Shown: positions 8,663 through 17,555, numbered from the stretch's first letter. The stretch: 64,000 nt of DNA from Pedobacter changchengzhani (GCF_004354365.1 NZ_SJCY01000009.1:1-64000); one strand, 5' to 3'. The notes: generated by a model from the sequence alone, not told the origin. Made by a program: numbers and translations.

Positions 8663-9322
8663 TTAAGCTTGAGGATTATTTAAATTTGAATCTTTTTCAT
8701 TTGTATTTTCGTCCATGGTGGTGGGTTGATTGAAAGTCTCCGTTGTAGGTGGCGTATTATCGTGCAGGTTATGCCATTCCTTCCATTCGTTTTTTCTTTT
8801 CGATTTAGCGATTACACTAATACCTAGCGCAATAAAAATCACTGGCCAAAAATTTCGAAATCTAAACCAATCGGGGATAAAGTCCAACTGCTTCATCAGT
8901 AGAAAACAGCCTATCACCACCAATAGTAAACCAATGGTTGTTTTTCCAGCATCGTTAGGCTTTTTTAGGTTAAAATTTGGTTGCGTTTCAAACGGTGTTT
9001 TTGTTGCGCTATCGTTTACAGGTTGTGTCCAATTCGGGTTGCTTTGGCCACTTTCGAAAGGTGGCGTATTAAAATTATTATTTTGAAAGTATTCGTTAAA
9101 CTTCGAAAACCTTGCTGCAGGATCGTTATTAACGGGCACAATAATCCACATCACAACATAAGCAATTAATCCAGCGCCTGCTAAAAACGGCACCGATATT
9201 ACAAACAGCAACCTAATTATAGTTACATCAACCTGCATATATGCTGCAAGTCCGCTGGCTACACCAGCAATCATTTTATCGTGTTCGTTTCTAAAAAGTT
9301 TCTTTTCCATTGTAATATCCAT
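8663..9322 (-). CDS. PspC domain membrane protein
   Basis: A 219-residue inner-membrane protein. Residues 5-65 form a PspC domain (KKLFRNEHDKMIAGVASGLAAYMQVD, then a helix VPFLAGAGLIAYVVMWIIVPV). After a polar linker rich in Asn and Pro (66-125) there is a second hydrophobic part with the DUF5668 pattern (GLLLVVIGCFLLMKQLDFIP and FWPVIFIALGI). The tail is polar. The combination with the LiaF-like gene next to it suggests an envelope stress module. A second possible ATG (9310) would give MEKKLFRN. Confidence 0.8.
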   Translation of the reverse strand: MDITMEKKLFRNEHDKMIAGVASGLAAYMQVDVTIIRLLFVISVPFLAGAGLIAYVVMWIIVPVNNDPAARFSKFNEYFQNNNFNTPPFESGQSNPNWTQPVNDSATKTPFETQPNFNLKKPNDAGKTTIGLLLVVIGCFLLMKQLDFIPDWFRFRNFWPVIFIALGISVIAKSKRKNEWKEWHNLHDNTPPTTETFNQPTTMDENTNEKDSNLNNPQA

Positions 9323-9324
9323 TT

Positions 9325-10014
9325 TTAAAAATTTAGAGGTGTAATTTGTACCTCATCAACATTCACCCCTTTACTTAAATTTAAAATCGTAAATAATGTT
9401 GCTGCAATATCTTCTGGCTGTACAAATTTTTCATCTGGTATTGTTGTTCCTTCCCATGATGAAGTTTTTGTAGAACCTGGCAAAAATGCAGTAACTTTAA
9501 CATTGTAAGGCGCTAGTTCCTGCCTAAGTACATCATTAAGACTTAACATAGCCGCTTTTGTTACACTATAACTTCCACCATCTTTTACAGGCGCTTTGCT
9601 GGCAATAGAACATATATTAAATATGTGCCCTTTATTCGCTTCTCGCATTTTTTTACCAAAAAACTTACTAAAATAATAAGTAGCGTTTATATTTATATTT
9701 TGCTGTTTTTCAAATGTTTCATCATCTTCATCAAGCATGCTGCCCGGTAAAAATACACCTACGTTGTTTACTAAAACATCTACAAATCCAAAACCTTTTT
9801 CGGCGATATTTATAAATTCATACACATCTTCTTTTATGGCGCAGTCTGTCGCATAAATTTGCACCTTGCTACCGCTGCTCGATAATTCATCGCGAAGCTT
9901 GGTTAGTTCTTCTAAATTTCTGGCTATAAGAACTACATCATAACCTGCTTCGCAAAGTTTAATTGTAATCGCTTTCCCAATGCCTTTGGTGGCGCCTGTA
10001 ATTACTGCTTTCAT
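9325..10014 (-). CDS. Short-chain dehydrogenase/reductase
   Basis: A 229-residue SDR enzyme, NAD(P)-dependent, cytoplasmic. The glycine-rich loop TGATKGIG is at residues 7-14, NNVG at about 88-91, and the catalytic YxxxK in GGSYSVTKAA near 149-154, with a preceding Ser in the CSIAS region. This resembles FabG-like 3-oxoacyl reductases, but the substrate is not predictable. It ends two bases before the PspC gene, so it probably heads this minus-strand group. Confidence 0.85.
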   Translation of the reverse strand: MKAVITGATKGIGKAITIKLCEAGYDVVLIARNLEELTKLRDELSSSGSKVQIYATDCAIKEDVYEFINIAEKGFGFVDVLVNNVGVFLPGSMLDEDDETFEKQQNININATYYFSKFFGKKMREANKGHIFNICSIASKAPVKDGGSYSVTKAAMLSLNDVLRQELAPYNVKVTAFLPGSTKTSSWEGTTIPDEKFVQPEDIAATLFTILNLSKGVNVDEVQITPLNF

Positions 10015-10160
10015 TTAATTGGTGTGTTAATAATTGTAAACAAAAAACCATAATAATAATTAAAAGCGAGAATATTTTTATAATTAACAAAATGGAACAA
10101 CTTTTTTGTTGTTTCTTTGTATATTAAAGATTAGTCATTTAATCAATCAAAATAATAAGA

Positions 10161-10895
10161 ATGAACTTTACCAATTTCGGCAGATACATCCTGCTCCTAA
10201 AGTCTGTATTTAGAAAGCCGGAAAAATTTAAGATATATTTAAAAGAAATATCCAAACAAATGGATTATGTTGGCGTAGGCTCTTTGGGGCTTATAGCCAT
10301 AATTTCTACTTTTATTGGGGCGGTTATGACTTTGCAAATTGCTTTCCAGTTGGTGAGTGATTTTATTCCAAAAACGATTATTGGTTCTGTTAACCGAGAT
10401 TCGAGTATTTTGGAGCTTAGCCCAACCATAAGTGCCATTGTTTTGGCGGGTAAAATTGGTTCGGCAATTTCTTCTGAAATTGGTTCGATGCGGGTTACCG
10501 AACAAATTGATGCATTAGAGATTATGGGCATTAACGCCCCAGGTTATTTAATTTTACCAAAAATTATTTCGGGCATTACCATGGTGCCAATTTTGGTTAT
10601 TATTTCTATGTTTTTGAGTATTACAGGTGGTTATTTAGGTGGTTCGCTATCGGGCGCGGTTACACCTGCAGAATATATGCAAGGCATTACCACCGATTTT
10701 AACCCATATACGATTGTTGTAGCTTTAGTTAAAGCATTCGTTTTCGGTTTCATTATAACATCAGTGCCTGCGTACGAAGGTTTTTATGTTCGTGGTGGTG
10801 CTTTAGAAGTTTCTCAGGCCAGTACAAGAGCGGTTGTAATTAGCTGTATATCTATTTTGGTTTGTGATTATTTAGTAACTCAACTTTTATTATAA
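10161..10895 (+). CDS. mlaE: MlaE-type ABC transporter permease
   Basis: A 244-residue integral membrane permease of the MlaE (Ttg2B) family, which in Gram-negative bacteria moves phospholipids between the membranes. Five to six hydrophobic segments are visible, with family motifs such as SAISSEIGSMRVTEQIDALEIMG and FGFIITSVPAYEGF. It overlaps the ATPase gene by one base (TAATG). No MCE-domain protein (MlaD) follows; the next genes are a toxin-antitoxin pair, so its partner must be encoded elsewhere. Confidence 0.9.
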   Translation: MNFTNFGRYILLLKSVFRKPEKFKIYLKEISKQMDYVGVGSLGLIAIISTFIGAVMTLQIAFQLVSDFIPKTIIGSVNRDSSILELSPTISAIVLAGKIGSAISSEIGSMRVTEQIDALEIMGINAPGYLILPKIISGITMVPILVIISMFLSITGGYLGGSLSGAVTPAEYMQGITTDFNPYTIVVALVKAFVFGFIITSVPAYEGFYVRGGALEVSQASTRAVVISCISILVCDYLVTQLLL

Positions 10896-11647
10896 TGATT
10901 GAAGTAAAAGATATTGATAAGTCGTTCGGAGATAATGACGTTTTGATGGGGATTTCGGCAAAGTTTGAGGCTGGGGTAACCAATCTAATTATCGGCGCAT
11001 CAGGTTCTGGAAAATCAACTTTGTTAAAATGCATGGTTGGCTTACAAAAACCAGATAACGGACTGGTTTCTTACGATGAAAGAGAATTTACCACAATGGA
11101 TTATGGAGAGCGAATCGATATTCGTAAGGAAATCGGAATGCTTTTTCAAGGTTCGGCGTTGTTTGATAGCATGACCGTGGAGGAAAACATTATGTTTCCG
11201 CTAAATATGTTTACCGAGCAATCTAAAGAAGAAAAACTGGAGCGGGTAAATTTTTGCTTAAAGCGTGTAAATTTAGAAAATACGAATAAACTATTTCCAG
11301 CAGAGCTTTCGGGTGGCATGATGAAACGTGTAGGTATTGCCCGCGCAATTTCAATGAATCCAAAATATTTGTTCTGCGATGAGCCAAACTCGGGCTTAGA
11401 CCCAAAAACATCGATTGTAATTGATGAGTTGATTAAAGAAATTACTGAGGAATATAAAACAACTACAATTGTGGTTACACACGATATGAACTCGGTTATG
11501 GGTATTGGCGATTATATTTTATTTTTGCACGAGGGTAAAAAATTCTGGGAAGGAAGTAACAAGGAAATTGCTCATACCGATATTAAAGAACTTAATGATT
11601 TTGTTTTTGCGAGCCGATTTATGAAAGCTGCGAAAGATAAATTTTAA
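10895..11647 (+). CDS. mlaF: MlaF-type ABC transporter ATP-binding protein
   Basis: A 250-residue ATPase partnered with the upstream MlaE permease. Walker A is GASGSGKST (34-42), the signature is the family-specific LSGGMMKRVG, and Walker B is YLFCDEPNSGLDP, followed by the VVTHD switch. The Met-Met-Lys in the signature is characteristic of the Mla/Ttg2A branch. Translation is coupled to mlaE by the one-base overlap. Confidence 0.9.
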   Translation: MIEVKDIDKSFGDNDVLMGISAKFEAGVTNLIIGASGSGKSTLLKCMVGLQKPDNGLVSYDEREFTTMDYGERIDIRKEIGMLFQGSALFDSMTVEENIMFPLNMFTEQSKEEKLERVNFCLKRVNLENTNKLFPAELSGGMMKRVGIARAISMNPKYLFCDEPNSGLDPKTSIVIDELIKEITEEYKTTTIVVTHDMNSVMGIGDYILFLHEGKKFWEGSNKEIAHTDIKELNDFVFASRFMKAAKDKF

Positions 11648-11667
11648 GAAAATTAGTATATTTGATT

Positions 11668-11913
11668 ATGACGACTGCAACAAAAAATATTATTGATAAA
11701 CTAGAAACCTTACCAAAAAATATGGTAAATGAGGTTGAAAATTTCATCGATTTTTTGAAAGCGAAGCATGTCGAAAAAGCATGTAACACTGCAGAAAACA
11801 AAATAAATAGTGTTGAAGAGCCGAAAAGTTTATATGGAGCTGCAGAAGGTTTAATACTTTACATAGCTGATGATTTTAATGAGCCATTAGATGATTTAAA
11901 GGAATATATGTGA
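11668..11913 (+). CDS. Putative antitoxin of a PIN-domain toxin
   Basis: An 81-residue acidic protein with an N-terminal motif (IIDKLETLPKNMVNEVENFIDFLKAK) like DUF2281-type antitoxins. The next gene, a PIN toxin, starts on its stop codon (TGATG), the usual coupling in type II toxin-antitoxin operons. I start at ATG 11668; an in-frame TTG six bases earlier is possible. The middle segment EEPKSLYGAAEGLILYIADDFNEPLDDL probably wraps the toxin, by analogy. Confidence 0.7.
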   Translation: MTTATKNIIDKLETLPKNMVNEVENFIDFLKAKHVEKACNTAENKINSVEEPKSLYGAAEGLILYIADDFNEPLDDLKEYM

Positions 11914-12296
11914 TGCGTTTTTTGCTAGATACTCATATATTTCTATTTTTTATTAATGGTGATTTACAAATATCAAAGGAAACAGTTAATGTTATTAACA
12001 ATCCTAAATCAGAAAAATATATTAGTGTAGTTAGTATATGGGAGATAGTTATTAAAATGAATATTGGCAAACTTAAATTAAGAGATAATATCGAATCAAT
12101 TTATTATTTGCTTGAAAATTATAATATTAAAATCATTCATCCAAGAAAACGTGATTTTGAAATTTATCTAACGCTACCATTAATCCACAAAGATCCTTTT
12201 GATAGAGTAATTATCTCGCAAGCAATTGCCGATGATTTAACATTAATAACCGACGATCAATACACAAAAAACTATCCTAATTTAAAGTTATTTTAA
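11913..12296 (+). CDS. PIN-domain ribonuclease toxin
   Basis: A 127-residue PIN-domain protein, type II toxin of the VapC superfamily. The expected acidic residues are present: Asp6 in LLDTHIF, a Glu in SIWEIVIK near 43, an Asp in DPFDRVII near 95 and an Asp in LITDDQY near 112. PIN toxins cleave RNA with Mg2+. The DTHIFLF...KDPFDR pattern is the HigB-unrelated, chromosomal PIN subtype common in Bacteroidota. ATG 11913 overlaps the antitoxin stop. Confidence 0.85.
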   Translation: MRFLLDTHIFLFFINGDLQISKETVNVINNPKSEKYISVVSIWEIVIKMNIGKLKLRDNIESIYYLLENYNIKIIHPRKRDFEIYLTLPLIHKDPFDRVIISQAIADDLTLITDDQYTKNYPNLKLF

Positions 12297-12299
12297 TAC

Positions 12300-13181
12300 A
12301 TGATACAATTATTGGCCCCAACCCATTGGAAAGATTATGAACTGATTGATTGTGGGGATTTTGAAAAATTAGAACGCTTCGGCACAGCGATATTAATCCG
12401 TCCGGAGCCTCAAGCGGTTTGGAAAAAAACCTTATCGGAGCAAGAGTGGAAAAAGATCGCGAATATTACCTTTAGAGGTCGTTCTGCAACTTCTGGCGAA
12501 TGGGTTAAAAAAAACCAAACCATTCCTGATCGTTGGCATATCGATTATAAAAATGATGATGTGGCGATAAAACTTCGCTTGGCGTTAACTTCGTTTAAAC
12601 ATGTTGGGGTATTTCCGGAGCAAGCCGTAAACTGGGATTTTATATCTTCATCTATTAAAAAATTTAAAACGCCACAGCCAAAGGTCTTAAATCTTTTCGC
12701 ATACACAGGCGCTGCATCATTAATTGCAAATGCAGCAGGTGCAGAAACTACGCATGTTGATTCGATAAAGCAGGTAATTACTTGGGCGAATGAAAATCAA
12801 GAGCTTTCTGGACTTAAAAATACCAGGTGGATGGTAGAAGATGCTTTGAAATTCGTGAAAAAGGAATTTAAAAGAGGTAAAAAATACAACGGTATTATTT
12901 TAGATCCGCCCGCTTATGGCCATGGTCCAAATGGCGAAAAATGGAAATTGGAAGACCATATTCAAGAAATGATGCAAGATGTGGTACAGCTTTTGGATGA
13001 AAAGGAACATTTCTTAATTCTTAATACCTATTCTTTAGGCTTTTCTTCGGTAATTGTAGAGAATTTAATTCGCACTTCGTTCCCATCAGTAGCAAATTTG
13101 GAAACAGGAGAACTTTACTTACAGGCAACTTCGGGCATTAAACTTCCGTTAGGTGTTTTTGGGAAATTCTGCAATGTATAA
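12300..13181 (+). CDS. Class I SAM-dependent methyltransferase, RlmI/RlmK-like
   Basis: A 293-residue protein. After an N-terminal part (1-105) comes a Rossmann methyltransferase core: motif I VLNLFAYTGAASL (about 126-138), an acidic DSIKQ in the next strand and the catalytic-site motif ILDPPAYGHG (about 200-209). The DPPxY motif and overall pattern fit 23S rRNA cytosine/guanine methyltransferase relatives. The N-terminal PUA domain of classical RlmI is not evident. It starts three bases after the PIN toxin gene, so it may be co-transcribed. Confidence 0.75.
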   Translation: MIQLLAPTHWKDYELIDCGDFEKLERFGTAILIRPEPQAVWKKTLSEQEWKKIANITFRGRSATSGEWVKKNQTIPDRWHIDYKNDDVAIKLRLALTSFKHVGVFPEQAVNWDFISSSIKKFKTPQPKVLNLFAYTGAASLIANAAGAETTHVDSIKQVITWANENQELSGLKNTRWMVEDALKFVKKEFKRGKKYNGIILDPPAYGHGPNGEKWKLEDHIQEMMQDVVQLLDEKEHFLILNTYSLGFSSVIVENLIRTSFPSVANLETGELYLQATSGIKLPLGVFGKFCNV

Positions 13182-13280
13182 ATGTTAATTACTTTATTTT
13201 GAACTCTCAGTTTTCTGTTCTACTTTCATAGCCTACAGATTCGGAAAAACTGGCTAAAACTTTAATCAATAAAATCATCT

Positions 13281-14321
13281 ATGAAATTACCACAAATAGC
13301 AGGCACATTAATTCTTGGCTTCGCTGCGATTACGCTTTTCGCCAACTGCCAATCAAACGGCAAAGGAGCTGGCGCTAAAAACTCTTCAACCGATACAACT
13401 AAAAAAGAAGTTGCTGTTGAAAACACAATGAAGCCAGTTGATCACAAATTATACGATTCTTTGATGGTGAAATTGGCCAATGGAGATACCACCGGAAGAT
13501 GGCCAGTTAAAAGTAATGTTTATCCACTTGCAGGTGCGATTTTGCCTTTTAAACGTGTTGTAGTTTATTACGGTAACTTACATTCAAAAAAAATGGGTGC
13601 TTTGGGCGAGTATGCGCCTAAAGAAATGTGGCAACGTTTAAATGCAGAAATTAAACATTGGGAAAAAGCAGATCCATCTACACCTGTTCAAGCAGGGTTA
13701 CATTATATTGCTGCGGTAGCAAGCGGTACGCCTGGTAAAGATGGTAAATACATCAACAGGATGGCAAACAAGCAAATAGATTCGGTACTTGCAATTGCAA
13801 AAATGAGACCCGGAACTATCGTGTTTTTAGATTTGCAAGTTGCATTGAGTACTATAAAAGCAGAATTGCCACATATAGAAAAATATTTGGAATTACCTTA
13901 CGTTCACTTGGGTATAGATCCAGAATTTTCTATGAAAGATGGTACTTTGCCAGGGAAAAAAATAGGGACTTATGATGCTGCAGATGTTAATTACGTAACG
14001 CAGTATTTGGCTGATATGGTTAAAAAATACAATTTGCCTCCAAAAATATTTGTGGTACATCGTTTTACTAAAAAAATGGTAACCAATTATAAAAACATAA
14101 AATTAAGACCAGAAGTACAAATTGTAATGCACATGGATGGATGGGGCGAACCAGATTTGAAATTAGGTACCTACCGTCACTTTATACAGGGTGAGCCTGT
14201 GCAATTTACAGGCTTTAAATTGTTTTATAAGAATGATTTAAAGAAAGCGCCAAACCGATTAATGACGCCAGAAGAACTGCTTAAGCTAAAGCCTAAGCCG
14301 ATTTATATTCAATATCAATAA
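13281..14321 (+). CDS. Lipoprotein of unknown function
   Basis: A 346-residue protein with a lipoprotein signal (hydrophobic stretch and lipobox LFANC, Cys23), then a Ser/Thr/Lys linker. The mature part (about 50-346) is a single conserved-looking domain. It has alternating strands and helices and segments such as RVVVYYGNLHSKKMGALGEY, TIVFLDLQVAL and IVMHMDGWGE, which could be a TIM-barrel-like fold. I do not recognise a family. It ends just before a good terminator and precedes hemCD; a link to haem synthesis is not shown. Confidence 0.7.
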   Translation: MKLPQIAGTLILGFAAITLFANCQSNGKGAGAKNSSTDTTKKEVAVENTMKPVDHKLYDSLMVKLANGDTTGRWPVKSNVYPLAGAILPFKRVVVYYGNLHSKKMGALGEYAPKEMWQRLNAEIKHWEKADPSTPVQAGLHYIAAVASGTPGKDGKYINRMANKQIDSVLAIAKMRPGTIVFLDLQVALSTIKAELPHIEKYLELPYVHLGIDPEFSMKDGTLPGKKIGTYDAADVNYVTQYLADMVKKYNLPPKIFVVHRFTKKMVTNYKNIKLRPEVQIVMHMDGWGEPDLKLGTYRHFIQGEPVQFTGFKLFYKNDLKKAPNRLMTPEELLKLKPKPIYIQYQ

Positions 14322-14329
14322 AATACGAG

Positions 14330-14358
14330 AAACCCCTTAAGTAATTTTGGGGTTTTTT
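14330..14358 (+). terminator. Rho-independent terminator after the lipoprotein gene
   Basis: The stem AAACCCC/GGGGTTT has an 12-base loop and is followed by a T run (TTTTTT). It begins nine bases after the stop of the lipoprotein gene at 14321. Confidence 0.7.
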
Positions 14359-14482
14359 AGTTTTTGGGTAGTGTATATTAAAATACAGCATAATGTTATT
14401 TGAGTTAGGTGTTGAAATTTCCTCTTTTTGTAACCTCACTGTCTCATTTTTAAACATTTTAGCGTTTCAACAGTATTTACAT

Positions 14483-14490
14483 TAAATTTG
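14483..14490 (+). promoter_or_regulatory. Putative hemCD -7 box (TAAATTTG)
   Basis: TAAATTTG matches TANNTTTG exactly and lies 21 bp before the GTG start of the hemC-hemD fusion. The -33 region is T-rich but lacks a clean TTG. Confidence 0.4.
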
Positions 14491-14510
14491 CTAATCATTA
14501 AAAGCTTACA

Positions 14511-16088
14511 GTGAAAAAATTAACCATCGGAACCCGCGGTAGCGAACTGGCATTATGGCAAGCCAACCACATTAAAGATGAATTGGCATTGATTGGTATT
14601 GAGGCAGAGATTAAAATAATCAAAACCCAAGGCGATAAAATTCTAAATTTACGATTAGATAAGTTAGAAGGAAAAGGTTTTTTTACCAAAGAATTGGAAG
14701 AGGAACTTTTAGGCGGATCAATAGATTTAGCCGTTCATTGTCTAAAAGATTTACCTACCGCTCATCCAGAGGGATTAACTATTGCCGCAATTCCACCAAG
14801 GGAAGAGGCAACTGAATATCTGCTTATTTTGAAAGATTGTGTAGATGTAACGCAGAAACTCTCCTTAAAAAAGGGTGCAATGGTGGGTACATCATCCAAC
14901 AGGAGAAAAGCACAACTTTTGGGGTTACGATCTGATTTAGAAATTGAAGATTTGCGTGGTAATGTTTTAACGCGGATACAAAAACTTAGAGACGAGAATT
15001 ACGATGCGATTATGTTGGCTAAGGCTGGTATAAAACGGTTGGGTTTAGATGTAAGTGAGTTTCATGTTGAAGAATTGGAGCCTACAGAATTTGTACCCGC
15101 GCCAGCTCAAGGTGCTTTGGCGATTCAAATTAGACAAAAAGATACAGCACTTTTTGATGCTTTGCAAAATCTTCATCATACAGCTACAGCTGAAGAAGTT
15201 GGCGTAGAGCGAAAGGTATTAAGTTTATTTGAAGGTGGTTGCCACATGCCTTTAGGGTGTTTTTGTAAGAAAGAAAACGATACATTCTTGGTGTGGACAT
15301 CAAAAGCAGAGACTGCAGATGATTTTCCAGAACGTTTGTTTTTAAAATCAGAAACTACTGAGGGATTAGCAGAAAAAATTGTTGCCAAATTTAATCAATC
15401 AAGAATTAAACCAGCTAAAGTTTTTATTTCTAGAGAGGTTGGCGCGCATAGTTATTTTCGCAAGGCTTTAGAGCATCAAAATATAGAGGTAGAAGGTAGA
15501 TCATTAATTCGTACACTACCAATTGTAACCGTTTTAGATCAATTTATTTTAAAAAATATCGATTGGATTTTCTTTAGCAGTAGAAACTGTGTGGATTATT
15601 TTTTTAATCTAAAACCTCAATTATCTAAAAAAACAAAGTTTGCTGCCGTTGGCAGTGGATCGGAAGAGGCCTTACGTAAGTTTGGATATTTTGCAGATTT
15701 TGTAGGAAAAGGTGGTGATGTGCCTACAATTGCCGGTGAGTTTGGTAAACTTGCGTCTGCCCAAAATGTATTGTTCCCTCGAGCACAAGATTCACTACAA
15801 TCTGTACAAAAAGCATTGCCAGAGGATGTTAAAGTAATTAATTTGCCTATTTACGAAACGGTGTTAATTGATGATATTGATCCGACTTTTGCAGAAGTTT
15901 TGATTTTTACCAGCCCATCAAACGTTGATGCATATTTTTCTAGCAATTTATTAGCGCCTGGCCAGAAAGTAATTGCTATCGGCAATTCTACAGGTCAAAA
16001 GTTTGAAGAAATGGGCGTTAGTTATAAATTGCCATACTCGCCTGATGAAATTGGATTAGCAGAAGCCGTTTTTGGAATAGAAATATAA
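14511..16088 (+). CDS. hemCD: Porphobilinogen deaminase / uroporphyrinogen-III synthase fusion
   Basis: A 525-residue two-domain enzyme. Residues 1-300 are HemC, which joins four porphobilinogens into hydroxymethylbilane: TIGTRGSELALWQANHI at the start, VGTSSNRRKAQL and EDLRGNVLTRIQKL substrate segments, and the dipyrromethane cofactor Cys244 in EGGCHMPLG. From about 301 (PAKVFISREVG) to the end, the length and the weakly conserved pattern (IFFSSRNCVDYF, VLFPRAQDS, FTSPSNVDAYF) are those of HemD, which cyclises the product to uroporphyrinogen III. E. coli has separate genes of about 310 and 245 residues. The start is GTG. Confidence 0.9.
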   Translation: MKKLTIGTRGSELALWQANHIKDELALIGIEAEIKIIKTQGDKILNLRLDKLEGKGFFTKELEEELLGGSIDLAVHCLKDLPTAHPEGLTIAAIPPREEATEYLLILKDCVDVTQKLSLKKGAMVGTSSNRRKAQLLGLRSDLEIEDLRGNVLTRIQKLRDENYDAIMLAKAGIKRLGLDVSEFHVEELEPTEFVPAPAQGALAIQIRQKDTALFDALQNLHHTATAEEVGVERKVLSLFEGGCHMPLGCFCKKENDTFLVWTSKAETADDFPERLFLKSETTEGLAEKIVAKFNQSRIKPAKVFISREVGAHSYFRKALEHQNIEVEGRSLIRTLPIVTVLDQFILKNIDWIFFSSRNCVDYFFNLKPQLSKKTKFAAVGSGSEEALRKFGYFADFVGKGGDVPTIAGEFGKLASAQNVLFPRAQDSLQSVQKALPEDVKVINLPIYETVLIDDIDPTFAEVLIFTSPSNVDAYFSSNLLAPGQKVIAIGNSTGQKFEEMGVSYKLPYSPDEIGLAEAVFGIEI

Positions 16089-16415
16089 GTTTTGAAAGCT
16101 GTAGGTTTTAAGTTATAGGTTTGGATGCTTTAACAAGTAAAAGACTAAAGTTGTGCCTTATTCATCCCTTTGGGAAAAGACCAAAGCGCATAGCTAATTC
16201 GCCAAACCCTGGGTTATTGGACGCTGAGGGACGTCTCCCCTTTGGAGGGGGCAAATTTTGTTTTGAAATAATGAACTATGTTTTCTAAACCCAATTGTAT
16301 GAGAATTACAGATTTTGCTTTTCAAATACTAAATGCTTTTTAAATGATAAAATAGAACATCAGGTCTTGATACTTGATACTAAATACTTGCTACTATATT
16401 GTTGCTGCTAAAAAT
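16089..16415. other. 327-bp gap with repeat fragments between hemCD and hemB
   Basis: No gene is seen. A CTCCCCTTTGGAGGGG palindrome of the common intergenic family lies near 16236-16252. A TTGATACTTGATACTAAATAC array is at about 16366-16390, immediately before hemB. The same array motif recurs at 32766, 47751 and 56787. Confidence 0.5.
16366..16396. repeat. TTGATAC-type short repeat array upstream of hemB
   Basis: The phrase TTGATACTTGATACTAAATACTTG... consists of imperfect seven-base units. Reverse-complement relatives (AAGTATCAAGTATCAAG) occur at 32766-32800 and 56787-56811, and one more copy is at 47751-47776. Confidence 0.45.
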
Positions 16416-17387
16416 ATGTTACACCGTCCGAGAAGATTACGAAAAAACCCGTTAGTTAGGGAAATGGTTGCCGAAACTCGACTATCAAAAGATATGTTTG
16501 TTTACCCATATTTTGTGGTACCGGGCACAAATGTTACACACCCAATTGATGCAATGCCGGGAGTAAATCATTATTCGGTTGATGCTTTAGTTAAAGATGT
16601 AGAGGCTGGCTTGAAAAAAGGTTTAAATAAAATTATGCTTTTTGGTGTTGGCGATGAAAAATCTGAGGATGCTAAATCGGCATATCATGATCATTCACTC
16701 GTGCCGACAGCCGTGCGCGCGCTCAAAAAAGAATTTGGCGAAGATTTATATATCGTAACTGATGTTTGCGTTTGTTCATACACCACTCACGGCCATTGTG
16801 GAATTATGGAGAGCGATTATGTTCAAAATGATAAAACAATTGATCTGATTGCCAAAATGGCTTTAACGCATGCAGAAGCGGGTGCCGATATGTTTGCGCC
16901 ATCGGATATGATGGACGGTAGAATTGAAGCCATGCGAAATTTGTTGGATAAGAATGGCTTTGTAAATGCTGCAATAATGAGTCATGCGACCAAGTTTGCG
17001 TCTGCTTATTACGGTCCATTTAGAGAAGCAGCAGATTGTGCGCCAAGTAAAGGTGATAGAAAAACTTATCAAATGGATTTTAGAAATCCATCGGAAGCAT
17101 TACGCGAAGCACTTTTAGATGAACAACAAGGTGCTGATGTTTTAATGGTGAAACCCGGATTAGCTTACTTGGATATTATTCATAAATTAAAACAAGAAAC
17201 GAATTTGCCGATTGCTGTTTACAACGTTTCTGGTGAATATTCGATGGTTAAAGCTGCCGCCCAAAAAGGCTGGATAGACGAACAAAAAGTAGTAATGGAA
17301 ACCATGCATGCCTTTGCAAGAGCAGGTGCAAGTATTATTACCACTTACCATATTAAAGATATTTTAAATCACGAATGGATGCCTTAG
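16416..17387 (+). CDS. hemB: Delta-aminolevulinic acid dehydratase (porphobilinogen synthase)
   Basis: HemB condenses two 5-aminolevulinates to porphobilinogen, feeding HemC upstream. The start at MLHRPRRLRKNP gives 323 residues, normal for the family; the reading frame extends upstream through a repeat array from a TTG, which I reject. Zinc-binding cysteines are Cys118, Cys120 and Cys128 in DVCVCSYTTHGHCG. The Schiff-base lysines lie in SHATKFASAYYGPFR and MVKPGLAYLD. The cysteine-rich site indicates a zinc-dependent rather than the purely Mg-dependent type. Confidence 0.95.
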   Translation: MLHRPRRLRKNPLVREMVAETRLSKDMFVYPYFVVPGTNVTHPIDAMPGVNHYSVDALVKDVEAGLKKGLNKIMLFGVGDEKSEDAKSAYHDHSLVPTAVRALKKEFGEDLYIVTDVCVCSYTTHGHCGIMESDYVQNDKTIDLIAKMALTHAEAGADMFAPSDMMDGRIEAMRNLLDKNGFVNAAIMSHATKFASAYYGPFREAADCAPSKGDRKTYQMDFRNPSEALREALLDEQQGADVLMVKPGLAYLDIIHKLKQETNLPIAVYNVSGEYSMVKAAAQKGWIDEQKVVMETMHAFARAGASIITTYHIKDILNHEWMP

Positions 17388-17391
17388 AAAG

Positions 17392-17550
17392 GTATAAGGT
17401 TAAAAGGCGGAAGGTAGAGGGTTAAAACGCCTAACCTCCTTGCCTCATGACGTCTTTCTAATAAATATATAGGTGTAAGGTAGAAGATTTGCTGGTTAAG
17501 GGTTTATATGCCCCAACCTTTTGCCTTCTACCTTCCATCCTTCAACCTTA
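17392..17550. repeat. Inverted arrays of AAGGTAGAAGG-type units before hemL
   Basis: The first half reads as purine-rich units (AAGGTATAAGGTTAAAAGGC, AAGGTAGAGGG, AAGGTAGAAG). The second half reads as their complement (AACCTTTTGCC, TTCTACCTTCC, TTCAACCTTA). The two halves could fold into a long imperfect hairpin in the hemB-hemL gap. Confidence 0.5.
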
Positions 17551-17555
17551 ATAAA

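Noticed and set aside
16374..16415. Upstream extension of hemB
   Set aside because: It begins with TTG inside the TTGATAC array and family length fits ATG 16416.
17508..17555. Upstream extension of hemL
   Set aside because: It is translated repeat array; ATG 17556 is followed by the normal protein.
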